64,000 nt of DNA from Mycteria americana (Eukaryota; Chordata; Aves; Ciconiiformes; Ciconiidae), in assembly GCF_035582795.1 (NCBI RefSeq), contig NC_134368.1, forward strand, positions 43,763,501 to 43,827,500. Reading direction: 5' to 3'. How positions within the stretch are numbered: the stretch's first letter is position 1; each line of letters begins with the position of its first letter. Under the pieces are notes generated by a model that was not told the DNA's origin, searched no databases, and was given only the letters and a program-made list of their open reading frames with translations. The translations under genes were made by a program, and so were the position numbers. Shown piece after piece: positions 48,501 to 60,516 of this stretch.

Positions 48501-51500
48501 GATTAGTATTTGCTAAAGAATCTAGTACCTTGTATATTTCCCAAGTTAAACGCATCTTTTTTTTTCTCCCCCCCCCCCCCCCCCCCCCCCATGCCACAGT
48601 TCTCCAACAGTCCACTAAAACTAAGGAGTTAAGAATCAAAAGAGGACTGATACGTTTTTGTGATGAAAAACTCAAAAGACCTTCTGACAAAACTACCTTG
48701 CCATGCCTCAGAGAACTCATGAACTATTCCACTATGTTTTGTACATAGTAGAACAGCATATTTGGAGAAAATAATTCTTACCTTGCCAACAACAGTTTTA
48801 GAACAACATAAATAAAACACCAAATAAACCCTGATGACATTCATGAGATCCATATACAAAATGACTTAATTCTGTAACGCAGTGAGCATGTAAAATTTCT
48901 ACTGCAGGTAACAAACAGTATAGATAACTAAGCAGTTCACAAACTCAAAGCTTAAGATTTAGATTTAGCTTAAAGGATTCTGTGTTGTAACTACATGCAG
49001 AAAACTTGCTGCAAAGTCCTCAAAAAATAGGCATTACTTAGGAAATGGCATCAAAGGATTTAAAAAAATAATTTAAAACCCTCTTTATTTTACAAAAGCT
49101 AAATAGTTTTTCACGGTAGCAGTACACTGAAAAACTACTTCTAAAGTAATTATTTTTATGGACATGTACAACTGTTAAATAGTTATAATTTACTATTTTT
49201 AACATATTAATCACTACTAGAAATAGCTGTCTAGAGACAGCCACAATTTACTTGTGTAAGTTGGTAGTAGAGAATTACCTCCAATTTCCTAATTTATATT
49301 TACTAATCTTGACAGACCCTCAGTTTGAGATCCTGGGCCAACCAAAGTCAAAGTCAAAGGCAGTATTTCAGTAGAATGGAATTTCAACCAAATTAATTAA
49401 AATACATAAACATAGGATCTCCCCATGACTGAAATCAATGTTGTACCATTCAAGAGTCACTAGACATATACAGAAAGCAATGGAAACAGAAACCTAGGAA
49501 TGTTCACGGCCAGAATTTGCTCGCTTTGTTGCTCAGAAACATAGGAAAGCAATTTTAATATACATAGCAGCTTGGGGGGTGGAAACACAACACTGCATGT
49601 TCCCACCCAAAGTATCACAAGCAATTTCCAGTAATTATACACTCCCAGTTTGTACATTCAGAGGTATATAAACATGCTACAAACTTTGCATTTATATTAA
49701 TTTATATATGATTTGTGAAAGTGATTATGTATATATCTAAGTAGCAATTATACAGTTACCATGCCTTTTTAACAGGCACAGCCATACTTCGCAACCAATC
49801 CAATTTTCCTAGCATTTAATCTAAGATCTCTGTTTGAAATACTTTTTTGGAAAAACTGGGCACAAAGTTTGTGACTTCTCATTCCTGCACAGTTTGGTCA
49901 CTCCAAACTATGCTGATAGAAAGCAGCACTGCATGACAGTGGGGCCACAAACTATCAGATTATTTTAGCTGTAAAACTCATCCTAAAATACATTAAAAAG
50001 AAAAGGTAGAGTTGAAGTAGACACCAACAAATTCTACCTGTTAAAGCTAATATTTTCTGTGTAACAACCTCTAGAAAGGTGTGACATAAACATATAGCTA
50101 GACTTTGCTCATGTATCAACAAATGCTTTACAAGGAAGTGTGTTTACCAAAACTACACGTATACCAGAGCTACTTTTTGGTCCATATGGAATAAGCTAAT
50201 GGGTTCAGTAAAGTTCCAGGGGGGACAAGGGGGGAATCATAGCAGAAAAAACATCAAGCACAATCAATTAATACACTTTCATAAGAAATCCTACAGGAAA
50301 AAAGCAAAATTTAACAGAACGGGAAAACATCAATCTCAACCACAGGATTAAAGAACATTGGTAGTTTAGTAGGTAGAAGTTCAATAACTCTGAGAAACTC
50401 TCACTAAAGTCAGTGAGGATTTTGTTTTCCATTTGATTAGTAAACCCTCCCCTCAAAACACTAAAGCCTGTAAATCCAGATAGTCAACCTTTTCCTTCCC
50501 TCATGGAATTACGGTAGTAGTCTGAACCAGCTCTTACCCAGGTTGGTGGGTAACACGCAAATGAAAAGCACAGTAACTATACTTGCTCACAAAAGTAAGA
50601 AAGAAATCCTCTGTTTTTTAATTTACCTGATGCCAAACCAGTTAGTGTGACTACTAGCCATCCTGACCATGCATCATACAAACTTTTTGTCATCTCCCAT
50701 GCTGATTCTTTCTTCTTGCTGTTAATCTGCAAAGAGAAATCATTATGTATACTTGTATGTGTTTCTCTAATATGAATAGGAGAAAAAAAGTAAGTATGAC
50801 ATACAAACTGCATGATGCAAGCTGCAGGCAAATATACCCTCTCTAAACTACAAGCATTCTCCTTGTATTTAGTGCTTTACATAGACAAATCAGCTTGGCT
50901 ATTCAGACATCAAACAACTGACAGAGGAAATTTGCTTAATTTAAAGAACTAAAACCCAGGAAATGCATTATTAGGAGAAATGAATACTTTCTATGATACA
51001 CATCTAAAACATGTAATTGTAAAAGTCTCTCCTAAATATTTTTTTTTTGAACCTCAAATAAACTGTTAGTGTACTACTAATAAGCTATTCCATACAATTC
51101 AAATTCCTAAACTTCTATTTCAAATATAAACATCTTTCTTTTATCTTTAGACTAAAAACCACATCAAAATAAAACAAAACCAAAACCTGGGTAACTACTC
51201 TGTAATACTTCTACACAACTATTACTAATGACATCTAAAGTTATTGTACTGAAAAAATAGTAATTCTTATTTTAGCCTTATTTAGTTTACTTTGTGCACT
51301 TAGCTGAAATTTGTGCATAACTTGTTTTATGATTAAACCTTCATTATGTAATTGGATCCTATTCTTATGATTTTTTTCATACTGTAAAAGGAGGGAGAAA
51401 GTATGTGCAACAAACAGCAGAAAAAAAGACAAACCAAGAAAGCATAATACTAGACAAGGAAATCTAGGAAAAAATACCACCCCTAAAGCAAATAAATATA

Positions 51501-53242
51501 TAGTTTCCTCTACATTTCTGAGATTCTCAAACTTTTTTTTTAAATAACAGTAATTTCCACAGTAGCATGTCTTTCAAAACCACCATGAACTAGTACCGAT
51601 TCCTTCTTCTTCCTACATCTTTGATTATATGTCCAGTCTCCTGTCGTTCAGGGCATATTTATAAATTTCACAGTAGTTCTGTGACTATAAACTGTGAACT
51701 GTCTTGTCTGACTTTTCTGGTCTCAGACATTAAAATGAGTAACACCTGTGAAACTTCACCCTAGATAACCTATTTCCAGGTGTGATCTGCCTTGCCAGGA
51801 TTTGGTCAGGCCCAGCATTCTATCCAATGGCATATCCACTAGACACTAACCTACACATCTGCAGCGTAAAGATAGTGTTGTTTTAATTACTACTTAGACA
51901 TCAAATTATGAAATAAAGTATTACATGGAAAACACCTTCTCACTTTTCATTAAAAGCATTCAAACAAGGTATGTGTTCTCAGATCCATTGTCCAAGGATC
52001 TCTTTTCCTTAAAAAAGCACTAGATAGTGCAATTGCGGATGTTTTGTTTTTTAAACTAGTGTAAGATTTTTTTTTTTAACCATGTCAAAGTAAATCAGCA
52101 TATACATCCTACATTTGCTTCCAGAAAGTTAAAAATGGTGTTTCCAAAGAAAGCTGAATAACACTACAGTGTTGCACGTGAAGGAACCTCTCCCCTGACC
52201 CCTCCATACAATTCCAATTCATTTTTAACTATTCATTTTGAGCAGTTAAAAATATTTTAGGAGAAATCACATCTCCAAATCTGTTCTGTTTTTAAGGTTA
52301 ATTAAGGTAAGCGTCCCAAAAGTTTGGCAGTAAGGCTCTGAATAGCATATTTCCTCCTAAAATGCTATTAAAGAAGTCTATTACATGAACAACAGCATCT
52401 ACCATGTTACTGACTAATACAACTTGAGTCCGTTTCATGAAAGAACTCATTGCAGAGCACACTGATAAAGACAAATGGCCTGAACTTTGAAGATCTTCTG
52501 AAGAAATCAATAGAGAAGAGGAGAAAAGCAACTTCTGTGATGGGAGAGTGGAAAGGACATTTACCATACGTATTCAGACTACTTTTTTGTTAAACATATA
52601 TACACTGATATAACTGTTTTAGACATGAGAATTTTCACTTTCCATAATCCAAACAACTGCAGCACTACATAGCAGTAGCACAGATACACTTGTGTCAGTA
52701 TACAAGCAATATACATCAGTGCTCGCTTTTCTGTACAAGTACCACCATAAGCACTACTGCACTATTACAAATATATCTACACTGGAAAATAGCCTTAAAT
52801 ATACTAGCATGCAGAAAAGGCAGTACTGTAAAAATGTAATTTGAGTGATGGGGAACTATTCCCACTCTATTAAATTACTATTTCCTTTCCAAGTCATAAA
52901 TACTGTTGCAGCACTGCAGGTATCAACGAAACGGTGCTTTTTTAATAACATTCAAGTAGTTCTAGCTGATGTAACTACTTACAAATTTTAAGTATGCACA
53001 TATTTGTACGTGTTACTACATCAGACCTTAATTCTAACATCCAACAAAAAATATTTTCCAAGTATTGTTATTTATCTCAAGTACCCGTCTATGCCTTTCT
53101 CTGTCTTTGCACTTCTCTCGAACCCAGTCAATGGTATGGAAGTCATCGTATGTTCCTACTCCAGGAATTGGTTCATCCAGAAGATCCAGTAAATGTGTTG
53201 AACTGTTGATACTTCCTCCATTTGTCATTGTATAATGAGTTC
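27373..53242 (-). CDS. CLCN3: CLCN3, Cl-/H+ exchanger ClC-3 (5' end outside window)
   Basis: ClC-3 exchanges two chloride for one proton in endosomal and synaptic-vesicle membranes. The exons, in transcription order, are 53242-53085, 50726-50627, 48324-48137, 47437-47315, 44057-43851, 41508-41428, 40189-39644, 35558-35372, 33958-33560, 31826-31610, optional 29298-29223, and the terminal exon from 27531. All junctions are GT-AG and in phase. From the ATG in the first exon seen, skipping the cassette gives 760 aa and including it gives 808 aa. Motifs present are GSGIPE, GKEGP with the gating Glu224, the proton Glu281 in FSLEE, and SGLFIPS. A ClC membrane domain is followed by two CBS domains (about 594-660 and 700-755). 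Sequence matches human ClC-3 almost residue for residue. The first exon opens in phase with four residues before the Met, so a longer N-terminus is encoded beyond 64 kb. Confidence 0.97.
29223..29298 (-). CDS. CLCN3: CLCN3 alternative 76-nt cassette exon (ClC-3B form)
   Basis: Acceptor TTTCAG|GATTGT, donor CCCTTG|GTGATT. It encodes [17 protein letters not shown] and ends HVEPL. The 76-nt length is 25 codons plus one base, so inclusion shifts the frame of the terminal exon. It corresponds to the insertion that creates the longer C-terminal ClC-3 isoform in mammals. The motif [10 protein letters not shown] repeats [10 protein letters not shown] of the terminal exon. Confidence 0.93.
29393..29413. 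repeat. Poly-A tract (21 A)
   Basis: Homopolymer about 95 bp upstream, in CLCN3 sense, of the 76-nt cassette exon. On the CLCN3 strand it is poly-T, so it adds a long pyrimidine tract near that acceptor. Confidence 0.85.
31610..31826 (-). CDS. CLCN3: CLCN3 exon, residues 660-730 (CBS linker and most of CBS2)
   Basis: Acceptor TTAAAG|AAAGTG, donor AATGG|GTGAGT. Encodes [20 protein letters not shown] and runs to LRQCLVTHN. It ends two bases into a glycine codon. The last beta-strand and helix of CBS2 are supplied by either of the next two exons. Confidence 0.96.
33560..33958 (-). CDS. CLCN3: CLCN3 exon, residues 527-658 (end of membrane domain, CBS1)
   Basis: Acceptor CTTGCAG|GTGGTG, donor GCAATAG|GTAATT. 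Encodes the last helices ([20 protein letters not shown]), a linker, then CBS1 starting near [12 protein letters not shown] and ending [17 protein letters not shown]. Confidence 0.97.
34461..34571. repeat. (ATTTATTAT)n AT-rich tandem repeat
   Basis: TTATATTTATT and CATTATTATATT units recur irregularly over about 110 bp with essentially no G or C, in a CLCN3 intron. Confidence 0.9.
35372..35558 (-). CDS. CLCN3: CLCN3 exon, residues 464-525
   Basis: Acceptor GGTGCAG|GTTCCA, donor CTTAG|GTAACT. Contains [12 protein letters not shown] (the conserved GxFxP signature), [19 protein letters not shown] and MVGAAACLG. Confidence 0.97.
36729..36746. repeat. (ATT)6 microsatellite
   Basis: Six perfect ATT units in a CLCN3 intron. 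Confidence 0.85.
38578..38790 (-). mobile_element. Short old CR1 3'-end fragment
   Basis: The left edge has CAGAATGACAGAATGG, two degenerate CR1 terminal octamers. The body follows the CR1 3' end in antisense (CTCAAGCAGGG, CAACCTATTCCAGTGTTC, ACCACCCTCACGGTAAAGAA). It has more substitutions than the other two CR1 copies, so it is probably the oldest. It lies in the CLCN3 intron between the 40.2-kb and 35.6-kb exons, in the same orientation as the gene. Confidence 0.88.
39644..40189 (-). CDS. CLCN3: CLCN3 large exon, residues 282-463
   Basis: Acceptor TTTGCAG|GTCAGT, donor ATCAAG|GTAAGT, 182 codons. It spans several membrane helices from [15 protein letters not shown] to FTFGIK. The luminal loop has NTS and NAS sequons and DIPDRPAG. 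Differences from the human protein are few and conservative (for example [14 protein letters not shown]). Confidence 0.97.
41428..41508 (-). CDS. CLCN3: CLCN3 exon, residues 255-281 (proton glutamate)
   Basis: Acceptor TTCCAG|GTGTTG, donor GAGGAG|GTATGT, 27 codons. Encodes [20 protein letters not shown] and VLFSLEE. The last codon is Glu281, the internal proton-transfer glutamate typical of ClC exchangers and absent from ClC channels. This confirms an antiporter. Confidence 0.96.
42440..43482 (+). mobile_element. LTR-like avian repeat with internal tandem units
   Basis: A 1.04-kb GC-richer block starts TATTGGGTTTATGTGACAAG and ends CCCACCACA. It is flanked by the 5-bp direct repeat CTCTC (42,435-42,439 and 43,483-43,487), which fits a retroviral-type target duplication. 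Its middle has about eight imperfect tandem units, and its right part has a CAATAAAG signal near 43,309. I recognise it as resembling a dispersed bird repeat of ERV-LTR type and see no pol gene. It is best read as a solo LTR. Orientation follows the poly(A) signal. It does not begin with the usual TG, so the left boundary is less certain. Confidence 0.65.
42763..43120 (+). repeat. About eight imperfect 40-52-bp tandem units
   Basis: The units follow the pattern GCCTGTGGAGAGGA, then CCCACGCTGGAGCAGG, then a short variable part ending near CTGGCAGGA or CTGAAGGA. The repetition explains why several long frames are open on both strands. I do not regard any of them as genes. Confidence 0.75.
43851..44057 (-). 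CDS. CLCN3: CLCN3 exon, residues 186-254 (gating glutamate)
   Basis: Acceptor TTCCAG|ATAAAA, donor AGAGAG|GTAAAT, 69 codons. Contains [20 protein letters not shown]. Glu224 in GKEGP is the external gating glutamate that couples chloride and proton movement. Confidence 0.97.
45005..46893 (+). mobile_element. CR1 LINE, 3' half with near-intact reverse transcriptase
   Basis: A 5'-truncated CR1 ends in two perfect ATTCTGTG octamers (46,876-46,891). An open frame from 45,328 to 46,806 (492 codons) carries the RT core. It includes [13 protein letters not shown] (codons 138-150), [11 protein letters not shown] (195-205) and the catalytic FADDTK (226-231), then the C-terminal part WNRLPREVV. Upstream, 44,958-45,380 continues the ORF2 sequence ([26 protein letters not shown]) in another frame, so one frame break lies near 45,325-45,345. 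The endonuclease part is missing. It lies antisense in the CLCN3 intron between the 47.3-kb and 44.1-kb exons. Confidence 0.95.
47315..47437 (-). CDS. CLCN3: CLCN3 exon, residues 145-185 (GSGIPE)
   Basis: Acceptor CTTTTAG|GGTCCA, donor CCTGAG|GTGAGG, 41 whole codons. Encodes [20 protein letters not shown] and ends [11 protein letters not shown], the chloride-coordinating GSGIPE motif of the family. Confidence 0.96.
48137..48324 (-). CDS. CLCN3: CLCN3 exon, residues 83-144 (luminal loop)
   Basis: Acceptor CAACAG|GGGCAT, donor GCAGAA|GTAAGT. It completes helix B and the cysteine-rich luminal loop ([16 protein letters not shown]). The human protein has N-E-T here, a glycosylation sequon. This copy reads N-E-A at Asn119 and so lacks it. 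Confidence 0.95.
48568..48590. repeat. Poly-C tract (23 C)
   Basis: Uninterrupted C run after a T-rich run. On the CLCN3 transcript it is 23 G, about 245 nt before the 48.3-kb exon acceptor. Confidence 0.9.
50627..50726 (-). CDS. CLCN3: CLCN3 exon, residues 49-81 (first membrane helix)
   Basis: Acceptor TTTGCAG|ATTAAC, donor TCAG|GTAAAT. Encodes [12 protein letters not shown] and the start of the first transmembrane helix ([11 protein letters not shown]). Confidence 0.95.
53085..53242 (-). CDS. CLCN3: CLCN3 exon with Met1 of the 760-aa form (residues 1-48)
   Basis: Acceptor CTGCAG|GAACTC, donor AGACGG|GTACTT. It encodes THYT before [12 protein letters not shown], then [18 protein letters not shown] and ERHRR. 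This is the cytosolic N-terminus. The residues before the Met continue the open frame, as in the long mammalian isoforms, so both starts are possible. Confidence 0.95.
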
Positions 53243-54900
53243 CTGCAGCAGAGGAAAAACAGGAATGAATTAATTCTGCAATAAACCAAGTATTTTAAGG
53301 TTCATAACACTACAGCTTATAAAATTTCTGAATAAGTAATTAAGACATTTCCCATAATATGCATATTTTACTTCATTTAGGTCTCTCAATGTTGCACGTC
53401 ACTATTTTTTTCTGTCACTCATCTGTAGGTTAAATATGCACATTAGTGACTTTGTATTTCCATTGGTTAAATATGAATGTACTAGCCAACCTGTTGTTCT
53501 GTTTTGTGTGCAGACTCCAGAGAAACTTCAATAGAACAAAGTGGAAAAAATGAGCAGCTTCGACACACATTTAACTTGAAGTTTATTTCAGTTTATTAAC
53601 TACCAGAGGAAAATCTGATTGTAAGAAAACAAAACCAGATGATTAAAGTTCACAGCACTTCCGTAAGTTGCCAGTTATTTTTACATATACATACCACTGA
53701 TTACCAATCTCTCCTATGTGTCTAAACCAGACAAAATACATTATCAACAGATAATCAGTGCAGATAAAATGTAACAGGAAGCCAAGCAAACACTTATTTT
53801 TTAAAATTTTTATTTATTTCGGGTAACTCACAGAACAGCCCTCAGTCATGAAAAGTTGGAAATACTGTATAAAGAAAATGTCTTCTACCAATTTTTCATC
53901 ACTAGCTAGTTCCTTCACAAGCAGCTTGCATAGCAGTATCCCAGAGAGTATTTCTTTCAGTGATCAGAATAAGAAGAGCAAGAGGAGTACTGAGAATTTT
54001 TCCCTCTTCACAAGCGATCAAGAAAGTTTTACTTTTTAAGCTTTCAAATGTCATCGATTCTGTAATATCTTGGCTTTTTTGAGTTCCTGCAGTATGTTTA
54101 CAGACCCCAAGAATAATTTTCTGCTGGATGGCTGCCTAAATATAGCATGGCCACCATTTGCCCACCCAACACAAACTGCTTCTGCATGAGTAATTGCTAT
54201 AAAGAGAACATTTATAATGAGGTTAATATAGACAACGATTTAAAGAGTGATTACTCTCACTTGTTTGACTAAGAACAAAATAATTTGGCCAACAGCATAT
54301 GCCGTACCACAATAATCTCTGTTCTTAAAGATGTAGGCCCAAGATGGCCAAGACTTCTATCAGTTCAGACAGGCACTAGAACTCATTTCACAAGACTGAC
54401 ACTGGGATGGTTAGGCAGGTGGGGATTTTTTGAGCTGGGTTTTCTTGTTTGCTTGTCTTTCTGAGTTTTTTTTAATTGCAGGCTCCGCTTCTTGGTGTTG
54501 TCAGCAGAAGTTTCCAATTTAACAAAAAATAAATAAAAAAAAAAGGTCTTCAAACGGCCTACCTATAAACTTCCAAATGTGACAAATGCCGAGTTCATCA
54601 GCCCCAGCTCTCACCAACAACTGACAATCAGATTTATACATAGGTAAAATGTGCTTTTTCCCTTTAAATTTGTGAAATCTGAGATCTAGCAGAAGCCGTG
54701 TGACACCTGGCATTATACTCAGACCCAAAGGTGTGCCTCAGCCATCTATTGCTTGAGAGGTCTCGTTTATGCCTGCTATATTTTGTGTTTATTTGGACAT
54801 TTTCTTAGTGGTGAAAAGCGACATACAAGACAATAATACAAAAATCCTATTAAAACAAAAAGCAATCTAAAATTTTCAAGATACACAAATGTTCATTACA

Positions 54901-54935
54901 TGTAATGTGTACATTCATTACACGTACACATTACA
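54901..54935. repeat. 12-bp inverted repeat with 11-nt loop
   Basis: TGTAATGTGTAC and GTACACATTACA are perfect complements separated by ATTCATTACAC. The left arm overlaps the palindrome ATTACATGTAAT. Confidence 0.8.
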
Positions 54936-57900
54936 CATAGAAAAGCTTAAAATCCTATAAAATTCTATTAAAAATTACTTTTTTTTTCTTCTAATCTTAA
55001 AGTAAAAGAAGAGAATGCAAATGCAGGAGACAACTCCTCAACAATGCCAACACCATTCTCTCATGCAAGCCTGGCTGCCACCTTTCTTAATACTGTTTTT
55101 TCCCCCAGTCTATGCTGTATTAAATTCTCCCTCATCTATTCACCATAGCTAAGCCCTGTAAATCTCTTCCCAAAGCTGCTGCTAGTCTCTCTTAAGGCAG
55201 ATGTAAAGAAGCATTACCTATGTTTCCATTAATAAAAGGCTAACAACAACAAATTAAATCAGATTTGCTAATAGAGGTGATTGTGAAAACCTTGCTTTAG
55301 GATAAGGGATTCAATACTCTTGCCATTTCCAATTCTCATAACTAGAAAAGAAGTCTAAGACACATGTCTGGCTAGCTGGAAGGGCAAGCTGATTTGTGGA
55401 AGAGGTAGTAACAAAATTCACACTGTAATGATTAGTTTAGCTCTCAAAATTAAAAGAATAACAGAATACATTACAAAAATGTTATTTTTACATGAAATTA
55501 ACCTCCTTCGCAAAGTAAGGGGACATAAATTAAATCAGCCACAGTTTAATTATTAATCTCCTACAAAGTTACAATGTGATCAAGCCGTTTCCTGAACCTG
55601 AGTGATTACGGCAGAACAAAAGCTTGCCTTTGCCCTGGGGGAGTTGGTTTTATGCCCTGCTAGATATGAAGCAGTATCAAGCTATGAGGAGCATGCAATC
55701 CTATGCCACACAAGGCAAAGGAGAGTTAAGAATTATAAATGTATCACAAACAGTAACAGATGATTTTATGCATATCACAAGGTGCTGAATTGCAATTCTC
55801 TCCAGGGAAACCATCAGGGATAGCACCATACTCACTACACCAGACCCCAAGCAGAACTTGGAGTAGCCTAAAAAAATGGTCATTGCCTGGATACAATAAA
55901 AATCCCACCAAAACTGCATCAGGTTCCTCCCTGCTAGCATTTGCTGGCACACCAAATACTGGAATATAAATGATTATTGTATGATGGGGAGGAGACACAG
56001 AACAAGATGTGAAGCTGAAGAGGTCATTTTGTTGAATACAGAGCTGCTGTGAACACCTGATGCAGCTGAATAGCTATAATCTTGTACCAAGTGAGAAACA
56101 GGCAGCAGTGTTTGCATTAGTGTGTGATAGAAAGACTGCCCTATAGAGCACCATGAAGAGGACAACTGTACAAAATCTGATGTGATGTATCTAAGATACG
56201 TAAGTCTGACAGCACTGGGAGAGGACATTCTCCAGCTAGTATTATGATCTATGTAGCATATAACTATTCTAAAGGAGAATTTAGAGAAATATACCTTTAC
56301 CAATACTCAACACTTTTCCAAACTTCCATTTCCCTTTCTTTCCTTCCTTCTCTAGCATTTCACACAGTAAGATGCTCCTTCCAGCTATGACGATGATTCT
56401 CATCAGCATAAACACATGCAAATTCTCATCATTTATTGCCAGTTTCATCAAAGTGTTATTAAATTTATTTTCAACTCAATAGATTTTGTTAAAATCCTTA
56501 CCATAATACAGATTTTTCATCACAACTTTCTAACCTCCAAGCAGGAAATCATTATTACCCTGATAAATTGCAGCACTTAGCAAATGTAGCCTTCTGGACA
56601 TTCCCAATGCTCAGAAAGTATTTCCCCTTCCTTCCTCCCCCTTTTCCCCAGTCCTCAAGTTTCAAGACTCCTTCTCAGGCTACAACTCAATGCAAGTACT
56701 TGTCATCAAAATACAAGCAGCCTTAACCTTAAAAAACACAACAAGGACTTAGCACACAAGGTATATAGGCACAGCCTCTAGTTATGATATGAGAACACCT
56801 CCATTTTCCATATGTACACAGCTGAGCCATTCTATAGCTGTAGAGAAAGTAAAGCCTTCTGTTTGTTACATATGAGTTTGCTTAAGGCTTTATTTTTATT
56901 AGACTGGGAAGCAGATGGCAAAGTGGCAGGCAGAACTTTTATTACTACTGTTACTCGAAACTAACCCATGTTACTACAGGGAGGCAAATAGTAATATAAC
57001 GATCCTCTCAGAGGCTCAATACAACTCACAGGAATCCTCACAAAGCAAATGCAACACAATCCTTCCATACTTTGCAAAACGAAGGTAGCTGGCATCCCTT
57101 TATTAGCGCACTCTTCTCCAACAGCATCTTTAACAATCCTGTATTCTCAACACATAACCAGCGAGCTGCTGCAATCACAGACTGCAAGCTTGCAGACAGT
57201 AAGCTCCTAGACAATAAAAGCAACATGCTTCTTCAGAGAAAGGAGACTGTCTCTTTTAGCTGATTCAGTCACTGCAGGTCTTGCCTGAACTACCTTCTAG
57301 GAAGGCAGATGACTTTTGTTATTCATGCATGTAATTCCAAGCCTTCAGCACAATCCTTTCTCAGCAATCAGCTCTGATAGTGCTGAAGAACTGCTTCAAG
57401 TGAAGTTGTTAAAAAACAAAAAACAACAAAAAACTAATAAAGAATTAGAACAATTTTCATCATGTTGAAAGAAAAAAACCTGTAATAAGCATTAAGGTTA
57501 ACAGTAAAACACTGTACTTTGCGACACCTGACCAGAATGAGGTACAGCAAAAACAAACAAAAATGCTACATGGACAAAACTGTAATAAGAGAAGTAGATT
57601 CCAACACCATAAAGCAGCTCTCATCTTGGAAGAAGTGAGGGTTTTGGTTTGAGTTTTTTAAATGAGAATGAAAAAAATCCCTTGAGAGGACACTATGCCT
57701 GATAGAAAAAGGAGACCTTACCATATTGCTCTCCTTCATTTCCCTCTGAACATGAAGTTATACTGAATGGCTGTTAGCTCCCAACACTGATCCAACCTCC
57801 TGCTTTGCTTAGCTACTCCCTCATGATGTAAAGCAGAAATAAAGAAATTACAGAACCAATATTTTGCTATACTCACACAAGTTGTTTTATACATCACAGA

Positions 57901-60516
57901 TTCCTCCTTGCCTTATGTCCCCCCTAAGGCAAGGAATATCTCCTTTCATATTCTATATATGTGCCTCATACAAGCAGTCTTCAATCTTGATTGATGTTGG
58001 AACTATGATAAACATGACAAAAAGCTAATTTATGTAGATTACACACAGCATTTTTCAGGTGCCACGCACAGCATTTTCAAAGGCTGCCTCACCTCCTCTA
58101 GTAGTGGTCCCATACTCCTTTGTCCTTTTGCAACTCAGTAGATTTCTTTCAGATTTGAACGCAACCCTGGGCAACACAGAGCTGATGAAGGTTGTGGTTT
58201 TTTAAAGAAAAATACCTGGTAAGTTTTAGCTAATTCATTTAAAAAGAAAAAGATCACGTCAGCAAGGACTAATACTTTTAAAACACAAGCAGACCATTAC
58301 TGACTATTCACTATGGTACAGTTCAAAAATTTTTTAGATAAAACATTTTAAAACATTAACAAATCCAAATGTGAGGTGCCAACATTCAAATGCTGTCGCA
58401 TTTTTCACTTCACAGATCTCTCAGAACAAGTCACTAGTGAAGGAACCCAGTAGATCATAAAGATCTCCAGGGTCCTGCTATCCTGTCCCTGGTATGAAAA
58501 AATGAAGAGCCAGTGGACCCAGGTTCTCACTTCTTGGCGTTCTCTCTTCCGGGGAGGCAGTGGGTTCCAGTTTCCACACTCTGTGTCTTAAAAATCCCAC
58601 TGAAAGTACACTTAAAACACACTTAAAGAAACGAGGGAGCTAGTGCTTCACAGTTATCTAAATACAGTTTCACACAAGAAAGGGGTTTTGCAACATGCTT
58701 GATGCTCCTGATTCCTGCATAACTGTTCAACAATCCTTCCCGACTCTTTCCTTGTGTGCAGTGTTCCCTCTTTTCTCATAAAAATAATGAGAAGAGAAAC
58801 ATCAAGATTTAAGACAAATGCTGCATCCTGGGTAATCAAACGGTGCACGATAGATTTTTATGTGTTTCTCCACCCTGTGATTATCAGAACAATTAACCAA
58901 TATCACCTAGAGAACAAATCCACACAGCTATAGCCTCCATAGAGAAAAGGTACAGAACTGAGACATGAATAGACTCAAGAGAGTAGCTAACAGAGTTAAC
59001 GAGAGACCATAATTTTATGATAAAGTTTAAGACCCCTTCTATATGCTATACAGCATATGACATACACCTTCTGAATGCACATCACAAAATATACTGCTCT
59101 GTCTCAAACTGAGCATATTATCAGCTTACTCCATTTTATGAAATGAGACATATCTCTCAGGACATAATTACACAACAAGGCTGAGCTGATCTAACACACT
59201 GCTACCACTCAAACAGGAGACCTTGCTCCCCCCCTTTCTCCCTCCCATTCTTGGTCACACACTCTCACTCTCACTCTTGGATCAACTTTGTCACCCTTGG
59301 ATCCAACTGCACAGTAAACCAAGCAAACACACTAATCCAACTAAGCAGACAAAACTAACAAAAAGAAAATACTGCTATTATACAGAAGTGGACTGAAGCT
59401 TCTGTGCTGTCAGACAAGAAACAGCCAGTGCAAGAGCAAGAACTGAGAGAAGAGCTGGGGAACGACAAGCAAGTTCACCCCCTTCCACAGCAACAAACTA
59501 TCAGGCTAGTTATACTGAAATATATAAATGTACCCTTGAGGTCTTGTTAGATTTTAATTATGTCTTTCTGCTGGAAACAATTCAAAACTTCTATATAAAT
59601 ATTAATATCCAGACACTATACAGTAATATCCATTTCACAGAACTCAAAACTCCCAAAGGTGGCTATGTTTAAAAATATTTCAGAGTTGTGAACACAACAA
59701 CAGATAAATAATGTCAATATTAGAGTCAATGGCAGAGCAATAATAGGATCCAATTTCTCAAAGGTATTTCTCTACAAGCTACGTAATTGATAACTCTTAC
59801 AGCAAGAATACGCTAGTTTGCTGCTCCTCACACATCCCTTTTTCTAGACAGTGCACAACTACACAGTATTCCCCTCGGCAGCTGTCCTTCTGGCTGACAG
59901 CAGTGCAGAGAGTTTCATTTGTGCTACTCGGAGCAGTGCGAAAGGAGGGGAAAAAAGAAAAAATGCACCTCTGTGAATGAAAATGAAACTAATCAGTTTA
60001 CACCAAAGGCTGGAATAAGCTTTCCCTGACATGATCATCCAAACCTGCTGAGTGCTAAAATCAGCAGGGGCTGTAGCTTTCCGGAGGCCAGATACTAATC
60101 CAAGGCTTTGCTTCACCCATGTGTCCTTGGGTATTAGGCTGGCAAGGGGAATGGAGGCAGGGAAGCACCCTGAATGCAATGCACACCATAAGGATCATTT
60201 ATACTTGCAACAATAAAGATTTGTATACACAAGATATGTGTTAGTGCCTGAGCTTCTTTCTGTCTCCATATTCAGACCACAAAACATGAGGCTTTCAAAT
60301 AAAAACAACACAGGAAACAATCATCAGTTTATTTAAATTTGCCTGTGACCACTCAAGAAGAGTCATTAAGCATTATTGTCTTTTGCTGGCTAGAAGTAAT
60401 TTTTAAATTTCAAAGTCAGAAGCACAGCATGCCATGCCACAGTGCTATCATTTGCTACTGTTGAAGATCAATGATTTTGAAGTCTTGTAATCAAGTAATA
60501 CATTCCCCTTTGTGTG

